Shown here piece by piece: positions 41,101 through 48,468 of a DNA stretch of 64,000 nt. The position numbers and the translations under genes were made by a program. Location: assembly GCA_907163375.1 (NCBI GenBank), contig CAJQUW010000459.1, positions 310,001 to 374,000 of the forward strand, given 5' to 3'. The notes beneath the pieces were generated by a model that saw nothing but the letters and a program-made list of their open reading frames with translations, searched no databases and was not told the DNA's origin. Numbering within the stretch: the first letter of the stretch is position 1; every line of letters starts with the position of its first letter. The DNA is from Prostheceraeus crozeri (Eukaryota > Platyhelminthes > Polycladida > Euryleptidae).

Positions 41101-43758
41101 ATGTCGTGTGGAGCTAGGATGGAAGTCGTTTAAATTCTAAAATATTCCATTGAAAATGTACAAGAATATTCATTCTTTCGGGAAGATGCGACGAGATCCG
41201 TTATCAATCTGGAGTCATTTTTTATTGTTGGAATGAGTCTATTGTAAGATGTTGTTGTGTGTTCACATGTAAAAGAAGAGCGGCGTTAGTAGGGAACTTA
41301 TCAGTTTTGGATATAAAATTGAATTGATACACATGTAGAAAGAGGGGATGATAAAGAGATACTAGAATGTCTAGTAGATGTAATTGCAACGGGGTACATT
41401 GATGGATCTGTAGTAGTGAGCTGAATATAGTTTGGTGAATTAGTTGAGTTGTATGAGGAATTGAGCATAGTAGAAAATGCTTGAACGATCATCTTGGAAA
41501 CTGGCGGAGCGTTCGCGTCCAGGCTTGATGGATGTCAGGTGCCGGAACGTATGCTTATGATTGCAATCTGTGTGCAATTTCGACCCAGGTTGAATGGTGG
41601 GTGAAAACTTTGTGCACTGGTGCAGCATACCGTAGACGAACTGACTGTGAGGAGGTTTGGTAAAGAAGTTTGATCTAATGATTGCAAAACGTACGTCGGA
41701 GCATAGAAGTGAATGGCGTAGTGGACGCATTCATGATTGCTCTATGCGATTATGTTGTTGTTGTTGTTGTTGTTGGTGTGGTATTGTTTGTTAGTGTGAG
41801 AGGATGTTTCTGTTATTGATATAGTGAAGGCATGGATTGACTTTGTTGTTATATGTTTATATTTTCATTTCCAGAAGTGACGACTACAACTCCTCCAACG
41901 ACCACTACAGGTAAGTGTCGATGAATGTATTAGAGTTAGACTAGAAATCAGACAAATAGGATTGATTGATGGTTAATGCCGTATTTTTGGCACACCATGA
42001 TTGTATGCTCGTATGATTGAATATCTTAAGTTTGATGTATCGTGAGATATGAAGTGAAGTGATTTGCATATTCTCTCTCTTTTCTCAACAGCCAAATGTG
42101 AGGCTATTGAGGGTATGGACAATGAGGTAATGCCATCTTCGATGCGTAGTTCGACGAAGAACGGTGACCCGCTGGATTTGTTGTGGGACGAGACAGCCGG
42201 TACGAATACAACGCTGCCCAGCATAGATGAAGATGATGTCGTAGTCATTGAACTGCCATTCAGTAAGGATGAGTCATATGAAGCAACCGTGAATAAGGTT
42301 GAAGTTCTTGTTGCACCAAGCACGCCTGTGTCAGGAAGTCAACGACCGCGCAAGATAAGAGTTGAAATAAAAGCTGTTGATGAGAATGGAAACGTCACGC
42401 TTCTTGAGAGATACTTGTCGAACGAGCCTTCCGTTTCATCAGCAACACCAAGAAAGTTTGAACCAGTCTTGCCTTTTGATGGTGTCAAGGTGATCATAAC
42501 GCTGACAGTCGAGGATGGGCCGAGTGGGAACTTAGAAGTGTATGTGTCAATTGTCGGATGCTTTGAGAGTAAGTACTGTGAATTGAAGGGTATGGGTGTG
42601 GGCCTAAATTTTGACAAAGTATCCTTGAATGTTTGAATGTTTAGATGTTTATGGTCATCAGTGCGAGGTTGGGCAACGCTCATTCTTGTTAAATGTAGCA
42701 AACGTATAGAATTTGTATTTAGTTGATGAATTTGTTGTTGGGCCTAGATTCCCCTGTAAGTAATGTCGTGTGGAGCTAGGATGGAAGTCGTTTAAATTCT
42801 AAAATATTCCATTGAAAATGTACAAGAATATTCATTCTTTCGGGAAGATGCGACGAGATCCGTTATCAATCTGGAGTCATTTATTATTGTTGGAATGAGT
42901 CTATTGTAAGATGTTGTTGTGTGTTCACATGTAAAAGAAGAGCGGCGTTAGTAGGGAACTTATCAGTTTTGGATATAAAATTGAATTGATACACATGTAG
43001 AAAGAGGGGATGATAAAGAGATACTAGAATGTCTAGTAGATGTAATTGCAACGGAGTACATTGATGGATCTCTAGTAGTGCGTTGAATATAGTTTGGTGA
43101 ATTAGTTGAGTTGTATGAGGAATTGAGCATAGTAGAACATGCTTGAACGATCATCGTGGAAACTGGCGGAGCGTTTGCGTGCATGCTTGATGGATGTCAG
43201 GTGCTGGAACGTATGCTTATGATTGCAATCTGTGTGCAATTTCGACCCAGGTTGAATGGTGGGTGAAAACTTGGTGCACTGGTGCAGCATACCGTAGACG
43301 AACTGACTGTGACGAGGTTTGGTAAAGAAGTTTGATCTAATGATTGCAAAACGTACGTCGGAGCATAGAAGTGAATGGCGTAGTGGACGCATTCATGATT
43401 GCTCTATGCGATTATGTTGTTGTTGTTGTTGGTGTGGTATTGTTTGTTAGTGTGAGAGGATGTTTCTGTTATTAATGTTGTGAAGGCATGGATTGACTTT
43501 GTTGTTATATGTTTATATTTTCATTTCCAGAAGTGACGACTACAACTCCTCCAACGACCACTACAGGTAAGTGTCGATGAATGTATTAGAGTTAGACTAG
43601 AAGTCAGACAAATAGGATTGATTGATGGTTAATGCCGTATTTTTGGCACACCATGATTGTATGCTCGTATGATTGAATGTCTTAAGTTTGATGTATCGTG
43701 AGATATGAAGTGAAGTGATTTGCATTTTCTCTCTCTTTTCTCAACAGCCAAATGTTGA
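344..43758 (+). CDS. Giant tandem-exon gene: mucin-like repeat protein with Thr-rich linkers (5'-partial)
   Basis: The gene model joins 27 linker exons and 26 domain exons, then CC AAA TGT TGA at 43748-43758. All introns are phase 1: exon B ends in A, exon A starts AA (making Lys) and ends G, and exon B starts CC (making Ala). Each unit therefore adds 171 residues, and coding in view is 13,374 nt before the terminal stub. All 26 domain exons are open and every junction has AG and GTAAGT or GTGAGT. In the domain, Cys3 and Cys157 bracket 159 residues with a single Trp32 and sequons at Asn39 and Asn101. Alternating hydrophobic stretches in the second half suggest a beta-sandwich. Cys at both ends with a closing GCFE recalls discoidin/F5-8C-like domains in secreted invertebrate mucins; this is inference from pattern only. 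The linkers should be O-glycosylated. No signal peptide or promoter is visible because the 5' end is outside. The C-terminus at 43758 is tentative. Confidence 0.82.
2000..2693 (+). CDS. Unit 2: linker exon 2000-2035, domain exon 2217-2693
   Basis: Same splice sites as unit 1. Domain carries Lys2 and Gly85 (GGA instead of CGA). First of a run of four Gly85 units (2-5). Spacing to unit 3 is 1656 bp. Confidence 0.85.
3656..4349 (+). CDS. Unit 3: linker exon 3656-3691, domain exon 3873-4349
   Basis: Domain protein identical to unit 2 (Lys2, Gly85). Spacing to unit 4 is 1659 bp because of one extra GTT in the long intron. Confidence 0.85.
5315..6008 (+). CDS. Unit 4: linker exon 5315-5350, domain exon 5532-6008
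   Basis: Domain protein identical to units 2 and 3. Spacing to unit 5 is 1659 bp. Confidence 0.85.
6974..7667 (+). CDS. Unit 5: linker exon 6974-7009, domain exon 7191-7667
   Basis: The only unit with a changed linker (ACA to GCA, last Thr to Ala) and the only one with Lys4 instead of Glu4 next to the first cysteine. Gly85. Reading frame and splice sites are intact. Confidence 0.85.
8630..9323 (+). CDS. Unit 6: linker exon 8630-8665, domain exon 8847-9323
   Basis: Arg85 with Glu97 (GAG) instead of Asp97, a variant shared only with unit 8. The following long intron shares many private changes with the one after unit 8, marking a duplicated two-unit block. Confidence 0.85.
10289..10982 (+). 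CDS. Unit 7: linker exon 10289-10324, domain exon 10506-10982
   Basis: First unit whose linker exon uses donor GTGAGT. Arg85, Asp97. Pyrimidine tract before the domain exon reads GTGCATTTTC as in unit 9. Second member of the duplicated block 6-7. Confidence 0.85.
11945..12638 (+). CDS. Unit 8: linker exon 11945-11980, domain exon 12162-12638
   Basis: Arg85 and Glu97, identical in protein to unit 6; donor GTAAGT. First member of the second copy of the two-unit block. Confidence 0.85.
13601..14294 (+). CDS. Unit 9: linker exon 13601-13636, domain exon 13818-14294
   Basis: Flanking introns match unit 7, including donor GTGAGT, but residue 85 is Gly rather than Arg. This suggests conversion of the exon after block duplication, or mutation. 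Confidence 0.85.
15257..15950 (+). CDS. Unit 10: linker exon 15257-15292, domain exon 15474-15950
   Basis: Glu2 (GAA) instead of Lys2, Arg85, and the silent CCAAGT form of Pro43-Ser44, seen again only in units 15 and 17. Donor GTAAGT. Spacing to unit 11 is 1665 bp. Confidence 0.85.
16922..17615 (+). CDS. Unit 11: linker exon 16922-16957, domain exon 17139-17615
   Basis: Lys2, Gly85 (the last Gly85 unit in the array), linker donor GTGAGT. The preceding GTT tract is extended by GGTGGT. Confidence 0.85.
18578..19271 (+). CDS. Unit 12: linker exon 18578-18613, domain exon 18795-19271
   Basis: Glu2, Arg85, donor GTGAGT. From here to the end of the array all units carry Arg85. Confidence 0.85.
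20236..20941 (+). CDS. Unit 13: linker exon 20236-20271, domain exon 20465-20941
   Basis: Lys2, Arg85. The short intron is 12 bp longer than usual because GATT is repeated three extra times near 20323-20343. Confidence 0.85.
21903..22596 (+). CDS. Unit 14: linker exon 21903-21938, domain exon 22120-22596
   Basis: Lys2, Arg85, silent GTG at Val132 (shared with units 16 and 17), donor GTGAGT. Confidence 0.85.
23564..24257 (+). CDS. Unit 15: linker exon 23564-23599, domain exon 23781-24257
   Basis: Glu2, Arg85, silent CCAAGT at residues 43-44, donor GTGAGT. Confidence 0.85.
25222..25915 (+). CDS. Unit 16: linker exon 25222-25257, domain exon 25439-25915
   Basis: Glu2, Arg85, GTG at Val132. 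The long intron has a 7-bp deletion at about 26058 that it shares only with unit 17, giving 1651-bp spacing. Confidence 0.85.
26873..27566 (+). CDS. Unit 17: linker exon 26873-26908, domain exon 27090-27566
   Basis: Glu2, unique Asp12 (GAT) instead of Glu12, CCAAGT at 43-44 and GTG at Val132. It mixes variants of units 15 and 16. The 7-bp long-intron deletion recurs near 27709. Confidence 0.85.
28524..29219 (+). CDS. Unit 18: linker exon 28524-28559, domain exon 28743-29219
   Basis: Ser147 (AGC) instead of Asn147 and exon end TTTGAAA. The pyrimidine tract before the domain exon is rearranged and 2 bp longer (CATACTCTCTCTTTC). All of these recur in unit 22, 6.68 kb downstream. First unit of the four-unit block. 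Confidence 0.85.
30200..30893 (+). CDS. Unit 19: linker exon 30200-30235, domain exon 30417-30893
   Basis: Consensus domain (Lys2, Arg85, Asn147). Following intron carries GTTTTGAATAT at about 31294, shared only with unit 23. Confidence 0.85.
31862..32555 (+). CDS. Unit 20: linker exon 31862-31897, domain exon 32079-32555
   Basis: Consensus domain protein, identical to unit 19. The introns match unit 24 in the four-unit block. Confidence 0.85.
33527..34220 (+). CDS. Unit 21: linker exon 33527-33562, domain exon 33744-34220
   Basis: Consensus domain protein. The following long intron has the longest GTT tract of the array (11 copies at 35068-35100). Confidence 0.85.
35068..35100 (+). repeat. 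GTT microsatellite in the long intron, longest allele (11 copies)
   Basis: Each long intron has a GTT tract about 105-150 bp before the next linker exon, from about 4 to 11 copies, sometimes interrupted by GGT. Most of the unit-length variation in the array comes from it. Other long tracts are at 30066-30098 and 36741-36782. Confidence 0.9.
35201..35896 (+). CDS. Unit 22: linker exon 35201-35236, domain exon 35420-35896
   Basis: Carries the unit-18 signature (Ser147, TTTGAAA end, 2-bp longer pyrimidine tract) plus a private silent GTT at Val52. First unit of the second copy of the four-unit block. Confidence 0.85.
36880..37573 (+). CDS. Unit 23: linker exon 36880-36915, domain exon 37097-37573
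   Basis: Consensus domain protein. Introns match unit 19. Preceding intron has a GTT tract followed by repeated GGT (36741-36782), and spacing from unit 22 is 1679 bp, the largest seen. Confidence 0.85.
38542..39235 (+). CDS. Unit 24: linker exon 38542-38577, domain exon 38759-39235
   Basis: Consensus domain protein, with TTTGAAA at the exon end as in units 18 and 22. Unit 20, its block partner, has TTTGAGA, so a small conversion tract or independent mutation is likely. Confidence 0.85.
40213..40906 (+). CDS. Unit 25: linker exon 40213-40248, domain exon 40430-40906
   Basis: Consensus domain protein. Fourth member of the second four-unit block. Its long intron resembles that of units 19 and 23 rather than its block partner 21. 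Confidence 0.85.
41875..42568 (+). CDS. Unit 26: linker exon 41875-41910, domain exon 42092-42568
   Basis: Last complete domain exon, consensus protein, donor GTAAGT at 42569. The following long intron is still highly similar to the others, so divergence begins only in unit 27. Confidence 0.85.
43531..43758 (+). CDS. Unit 27: linker exon 43531-43566 and truncated terminal exon with stop (43748-43758)
   Basis: The linker exon and its GTAAGT donor are intact, and so is the CTCAACAG acceptor ending at 43747. After CCAAATGT the sequence jumps to a short novel piece, then to what is normally the start of the long intron (GAATTGAAGGG). Roughly 470 bp of domain exon is missing. Read in phase 1, the exon gives Ala-Lys-Cys then TGA at 43756-43758. 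This could be the true C-terminus, leaving an unpaired cysteine. Alternatively it is a dead edge unit, and the last linker splices to an exon not recognised downstream. Confidence 0.6.
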
Positions 43759-44290
43759 CAATTTTGACTTTGAATTGAAGGGTATGGGTGTAGGCGTAAG
43801 TTTTGACAAAGTATCCTTGAATGTTTGAATGTTTAAATGTTCATGGTCATCAGCGCGAGGTTGGGCAACGCTCAGTCTTGTTAGATGTAGCAAACCTATA
43901 GAATTTGTATTTAGTTGATGAATTTGTTGTTGGGCCTAGATTCCAGTGTAAGTAATGTCGTGTGGAGCTAGAACAGAAGTCGTATAAATTCTACGATATT
44001 CCATTTTCAATGTTATTTGTAGATTTAATATTCATTTTTGTACGTGACCATGCTTTCCGACGGTTTGCGAGATTCATCGTTTTTTCTTTGACCTGTGTTT
44101 TTTCATACCCGAACATCTGGTCTACCCTGACGGCACAACTAAAATCATGTTCATGTCACAGGGTTTGTTCAAACACCAGAATGTACAGTCGATGTAATTG
44201 CAACAGAGCAGGTAGTTATCTTTGTTATAGCTTGATGGATGTAGGTGCAGAAAATTGAATTGTACATTTTGAATGTAGTTTGGTTAATTA
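43759..44290 (+). other. Degenerate right edge of the array
   Basis: 43766-44030 aligns by eye with the array's long intron with many changes. Small matches return around 44185-44290 (GATGTAATTGCAAC, GAATGTAGTTTGGTTAATTAGTTG). No AATAAA signal was seen just after the possible stop at 43758. Confidence 0.8.
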
Positions 44291-44717
44291 GTTGCATTGG
44301 CGGATTTGAGGGGGGATACCATGCACACCCCTCCCCCTTCGTTATGAAGTAAATGTTAAATATTATTTGTACGAGATCTTAAATAGCATTTTTCAGGATA
44401 TCACTCATTGTTTGAATGTTTGTATACACTGGTTCCCTTTGTCGCTATCTTTTCTAATAATGTGCAGGCGCCGAAGTGTCGCTGGTTCCCTTGTCTAGTA
44501 TCCTGCTTGCTTCTTTACGGGATGTGTGAAGTTTCTTAGGCTATTCAAACTTGAATCCATATGTCAGACTCGATGGGTAGAGAATCATATCGCAGTACTT
44601 CGCTTTAGGGAAATGTACTATGCAATTATTTCAGCACTGCGAAAGATTTCTGATTGAGATGATGGATTAGAATCTCCATCATTTTCGTTACTGTAGTCAA
44701 CGAAATCGAGCGATTTC
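44291..44717. other. No recognised feature
   Basis: Unique sequence starting with a G-run/C-run hairpin-like stretch (GAGGGGGGATACC then CACCCCTCCCCC, 44308-44338). No exon or element was recognised. Confidence 0.6.
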
Positions 44718-45349
44718 TTGGTGTCAATGGAAATATCATCTTCAGTCTTGGCACAAACAATACATGTTTGTAGACTGTTACAGACAGTGACTATTGATCT
44801 TGCTAATTCTATGCAAAACATTGATGAAACAGCAAAATTTCTCCAGAGAAGCAGATGTGAAGATCAGTTCAGATCAATGTTTCAGTGCGCAGAAGAAAAA
44901 TATGGTACTTCTATATAAGAGCCCAGAATTATTGGTTTGCAAACACACAGAAGAGATAGCGGTTCACCTTCAGACAGCGATGAAGAGTCCTACAGAAAAA
45001 TGTTTTCTTTCCGAACATGGACTTTGCTATCTCTGAATTTCATAACAAATTTGTTGTGCATCATGAAATTCTTTCGAAATTAATGTGCGTCATTCCTCGG
45101 TATTTATCTGATTATGATGACTCTCGCGCTGTAATTAATTTCTATCAAGATCTTTTACCGGATGACAGTGAAGCCATTTTGAGAGCAGAATTTGATAGGT
45201 GGCTTACGAAATGGTCAACAACTGATATCAGTGTACGCCCATATAACGCCATCGATTCAATGATTGAATGTGATTCAAATTTTTTTTCTGATTTTTATTT
45301 GCGACAATATCAGTATCAACAGCGACGCCGGAAAGGACTCTTTAATTGA
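44718..45349 (+). pseudogene. hAT/ZMYM1-like transposase relic
   Basis: Two overlapping frames together resemble the C-terminal half of ZMYM1/THAP0-type hAT-related transposases. 44718-44918 reads CRLLQTVTIDLANSMQNIDE and ends in a TAA. The same frame continues with PRIIGLQTHRRDS and EESYRKMFSFRTW, matching the family's R-x-T-H-R then Y-R block. A frameshift near 45017 leads to a 110-residue frame with HEILSKLMCVIPRYL, a YQDLLPDD stretch, and FDRWLTKW, the family's W-x-x-K-W signature. The expected C-terminal dimerisation end is absent after 45349. One stop and one frameshift make it a pseudogene. The family call rests on motif recall, not a search. Confidence 0.5.
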
Positions 45350-46309
45350 TGAATTCAAAAAGACAAATAGACTTCTGAAGTTTTGAAATCTTGTTGATGT
45401 TATCCTGAATGAAGATCTCTACTTAGTACTTGATTTCTTAATGAATTTAGCCGGGAGTCATTGAGTGGATGGATTTTAATGAAACATCTTATGAAAAAAA
45501 AATCATCTTAAATAAGCTTACCAATCAAAGAATGGAATGTATATGACCATAATAATTAGCGAGTGACATGAGCTTGATATCCTTCTTAATATAATTTGAT
45601 ACACTTATAAATTCCGTTGCAAAACTATACCTTTTTCCATATCTGTTGTCAAACTTTCCATACTTGATGTCAATTTCTCATTTACGCAATGTTAATCAGA
45701 GAATACATTGAAATGAAGATATATCCATCCATTGTTCCACAGTTGATGACAAAATTTGCATACTTGATGTCATAGAAGTATCATGGCATAGAAGTTTCTA
45801 TGCTTGATGTCAATGTGCTCATATCTATGGTATTTCTAGTCAATTGCATCAATGGATCTTTTTGCTATGATCAGAAATTGAATATTTACTTTTTTCTTAT
45901 TCTTGCGAATGTATTGATAATTAAACCCAGACTCTTCAGATTTCTATAGATAGCATACTTTTACATAATTTTTATATTTTTACATGCCTTCAAGTGGATA
46001 GTGGCGAGCATTGTTTCATCAGAAATAGTCCTATTTTCTCTGTGTAGGCCTACAGTCATTACCACAAAATGGATCATTAAACCAATCAAAGCATTTTATG
46101 TATGGACCTATTCGTATGATAGTGTTTTAAAGTCTCATACAATAATGCAACATTTCAAAATGAATTTATTGTATTCAAAAAGCTAATTCAAAATATACCC
46201 GAATTCACGACATCGGCCCATATATGTCAGTGAATGCGCGAATCATCTAGAACATTTTGTCGGAGTGATAACATGGTTATTTTTAATTATTTCTCTCAGA
46301 ATGTTCAGG
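45350..46309. other. No gene recognised; AT-rich with a short dispersed word
   Basis: Sequence is AT-rich. The word ACTTGATGTCA or GCTTGATGTCA occurs near 45662, 45760 and 45803, interspersed with CATAGAAGT words. No convincing coding region was found. Confidence 0.55.
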
Positions 46310-47070
46310 CGAAGTCTCTACAGTGTAATGCCTTGCTGTCGTGCCACATCGTAGCATGAAATTGATGTTTGGACGTTCGGAGATGAAAGTTGGCGTTTTA
46401 CTGCACTTTTCAGGCAATAAATGGCATTTTCTGTGATATTCAAGAACGGTGAATATCGCGGAAAAGAGAAGACGGTATGGCCGTCATTAAAATTTGGCAC
46501 ATCTTTCTGTTTTGGGTCATTGTCTTGAATAATCAAATTCGGAACGAGGACGGAAATGAACGAGGCCAAATTGTGAAGATACAGCGAGACAAACAGTCAA
46601 ATTCGGACTTCCCTGTCCCTCCACCGTACGTGTTCCACGTGCAGATCGTTCCTGTGTTCTGGCAGTCCGCAGAATGAAACCGCACTCGTCGATTTAGATA
46701 AGTGTCTTTTCAGCATCACCGCCCATCATCCACTCAGCGTAATCCCTGCGCTCTATTTTTACAAAATCAGAGTTCCAGTGGAAGGGAACCGTTGGCGTCA
46801 ACTTTAATGTTATCAGAGCAACATCAAGATGAGACATGATCGTCGTGATGCCTACAGATATTCCATGAAGTTGGAAAATGTAGTTTATCATTTCTGCTAA
46901 AGTGGCAGTCGGTTTCGTTTGAATAAACGAAATTAGTTCACTCACCAGTCCTGGAGAATTTTTCGTGGAGGAGCACCCCCAGATTGTGACGCTTCACGTT
47001 TGCCTGATTGCTTAAATTGCCGAATTATTCGATAGGCAGATCTTTGATTCACATGAAGTGGATCTGCCGA
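46310..47070 (-). pseudogene. IS630/Tc1-mariner-like DDE transposase relic
   Basis: The minus strand reads an N-terminal helix-turn-helix-like segment (NQRSAYRIIRQFKQSGKR) followed by SGGAPPRK near 46990-47060. A second helical segment (46945-46694) follows. After a TAA comes IDECGF, the first catalytic Asp of IS630-type transposases. The next block (46569-46318) has QDND, the second Asp, and PRYSPFLNITEN, which holds the acidic third residue, 32 residues from the Asp counting both. The DDE triad is therefore traceable, but the frame is broken by at least two stops and frameshifts. It is an inactive DNA transposon core; terminal inverted repeats were not identified. Confidence 0.65.
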
Positions 47071-47083
47071 ATCGACATAATCT

Positions 47084-47594
47084 TTACCAGATAGGTAGGC
47101 GTCTATCAGTCACCTCCTTGCTGATAGTCATACATTTAGTTTTCTTTATGTTGACTGTAAGACCTTTCTTGGGGCTTTCTTCAATTACACCGTACAGCAA
47201 TGGTTGCAACATATTCTCTGATTCGGCGAGTAGAGCTGTGTCATCTGAGAATCGTATGTTGTTGACGTTGTGTCCTCCGATATTCAATCCTCTTATATCT
47301 CTTGTTTCGTCGTACAAATTGAACAAGTCTGGAAAACACACCCCTGACGCACTCTGCTTTAAATGTCAACAAATTGACCTAATTCTCCTTCCACATTGAT
47401 AGCTGCCGTTTGCTTCCAGCATAAATTTCGGACTAAACGAATATCTTTCCGCCAAGGTCGAGATGTTTCAAAGTGTCAAACAATTGCTTATGCTTGACTT
47501 TATCGAATGCCTTTGCATAGTCAATGAAGCAAACATATAAATCTTTGTTCAATTCTATTGAGCTCTCACTAATGATTCCCAAGGTAAAAATGGC
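47084..47594 (-). pseudogene. RTE reverse transcriptase, catalytic part
   Basis: 47594-47433 contains CFIDYAKAFDKVKHKQL, the motif with the first catalytic Asp. 47341-47084 carries IRFSDDTALLAES, the Y-x-D-D equivalent (here F-S-D-D), followed by KKGLTVNIKKTKCM, the usual next motif. The region between (47432-47342) is out of frame and shortened. The C-terminal thumb and the 3' end are not recognised. Confidence 0.75.
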
Positions 47595-47609
47595 ATTTCT
47601 TGTAGCGTT
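47595..47609 (+). repeat. Left target-site duplication, ATTTCTTGTAGCGTT
   Basis: 15-bp perfect direct repeat of 49928-49942. It brackets the Penelope-like insertion and lies in the RTE reverse transcriptase. Confidence 0.85.
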
Positions 47610-47610
47610 C

Positions 47611-48468
47611 TTAAAAGATGAAAACGTCGTAAAAATCAAAAAATGAAATAATTATTTAGTCTCTACCGGTTTCAATTGGCAACAAGATGACAGAGATTGA
47701 CCAATCTTCATCAGGAGAAATATAAAAAGAAGATATCTAGTCCCTACAATTTCAAACGACAAACAGTTTTAAAAAAATCCATTATATGCATGCATAGACT
47801 ACGTAATCCGAGATATTCTATATCATAGAAATAGAAATCACAAAAGTCATATGGAAGTAGGAGATTTAGGTTCATAGATCGCTGACCTCTGTAACACATG
47901 CTGCATATTAAGGCCATGAGGCCAGTCAGTCATTAGTTGGCTAATGAATTTCAGTTCCTCCACCTTTCGTTGTTGATCATTGGAAGAGATCAAATGAGAT
48001 TTTAGTTTTCTGGGAGGTTTCCACCATAATCTAGTAGTAATGCCACTTCCTTCAAGAAAGTGTTCATGTTTTTTCGCAATAAACTTGATATCAGCATACG
48101 TTGAAGGATGATAGGGAGCAATCCAGGTAGGTGTCGGCGAAATATTTTCTTTGCTATTTTTCTCCAATAACAATTTTCGGTCTTAAGATAGAGCTTTCCG
48201 AATATGATTTTGTACTCGACCTCTTGGATAACCTCTTTGCACTAAAGTATCTTCGAGATCACATAAATGATGTCTCGCCTGAAGATCATCTGCACAAATT
48301 CGCCTTATTCTTAAAGCTTGCGAATCAGCAATGTGCAAGCGATGCTCGATTGGCTTGGTGCATAAATCTGTAGATAGGTTGACACCGTGCTTTGAAATTC
48401 TGGTATCAAGAAAGTTTACTTCAGAATCACTCTTTTCAAAGATGAATTTAATAGAAGGATGGAAATTA
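47611..48468 (-). repeat. Left arm of the 858-bp inverted repeat
   Basis: Reverse complement of 48992-49849 with equal length and only a few substitutions seen (for example TTTAAGAATAAG versus CTAAGAATAAG). The centre between the arms is 523 bp (48469-48991). Confidence 0.85.
47660..47718 (-). ncRNA. Hammerhead ribozyme motif (Penelope-like element, minus copy)
   Basis: Exact reverse-complement match of the 49742-49800 motif. CTGATGA is the complement of 47708-47714, stem I is TCTC/GAGA at the two ends, and ACCGGT is at 47665-47670. It sits near the 3' end of the minus-strand copy, so the two motifs mirror each other. Confidence 0.72.

Larger units (their letters stand above)
1..44290 (+). 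repeat. Tandem array of ~1.66-kb two-exon units (26 complete + 1 truncated)
   Basis: Direct reading shows the same sequence recurring with start-to-start spacing of 1651-1679 bp; the first 1,656 bases are repeated from 1657 on. Units differ by scattered single-base changes, a short 7-bp deletion and the length of a GTT microsatellite in the long intron. Each unit runs linker exon (36 bp), short intron (181 bp in most units), domain exon (477 bp), long intron (about 960 bp). The left end lies outside the window because base 1 falls inside a long intron. The right edge decays. Unit 27 lacks nearly all of its domain exon. Its long-intron sequence matches well to about 44030 and only patchily to about 44290. 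Near-identity of exons and introns implies recent amplification or ongoing homogenisation by unequal exchange or gene conversion. Confidence 0.97.

Noticed and set aside
43962-44258. 98-codon plus-strand frame after the array
   Set aside because: It begins in decayed intron sequence and has no recognisable motif or splice context.
1-44290. The array as a non-coding satellite or tandem transposon
   Set aside because: Twenty-six unbroken 477-bp frames with conserved splice sites and variation concentrated outside them argue for a gene. No transposase, RT or terminal repeats lie in the unit.
1-44290. CRISPR-like periodic repeat
   Set aside because: Period of 1.66 kb, homogeneous spacers and spliced exons; nothing prokaryotic is present.
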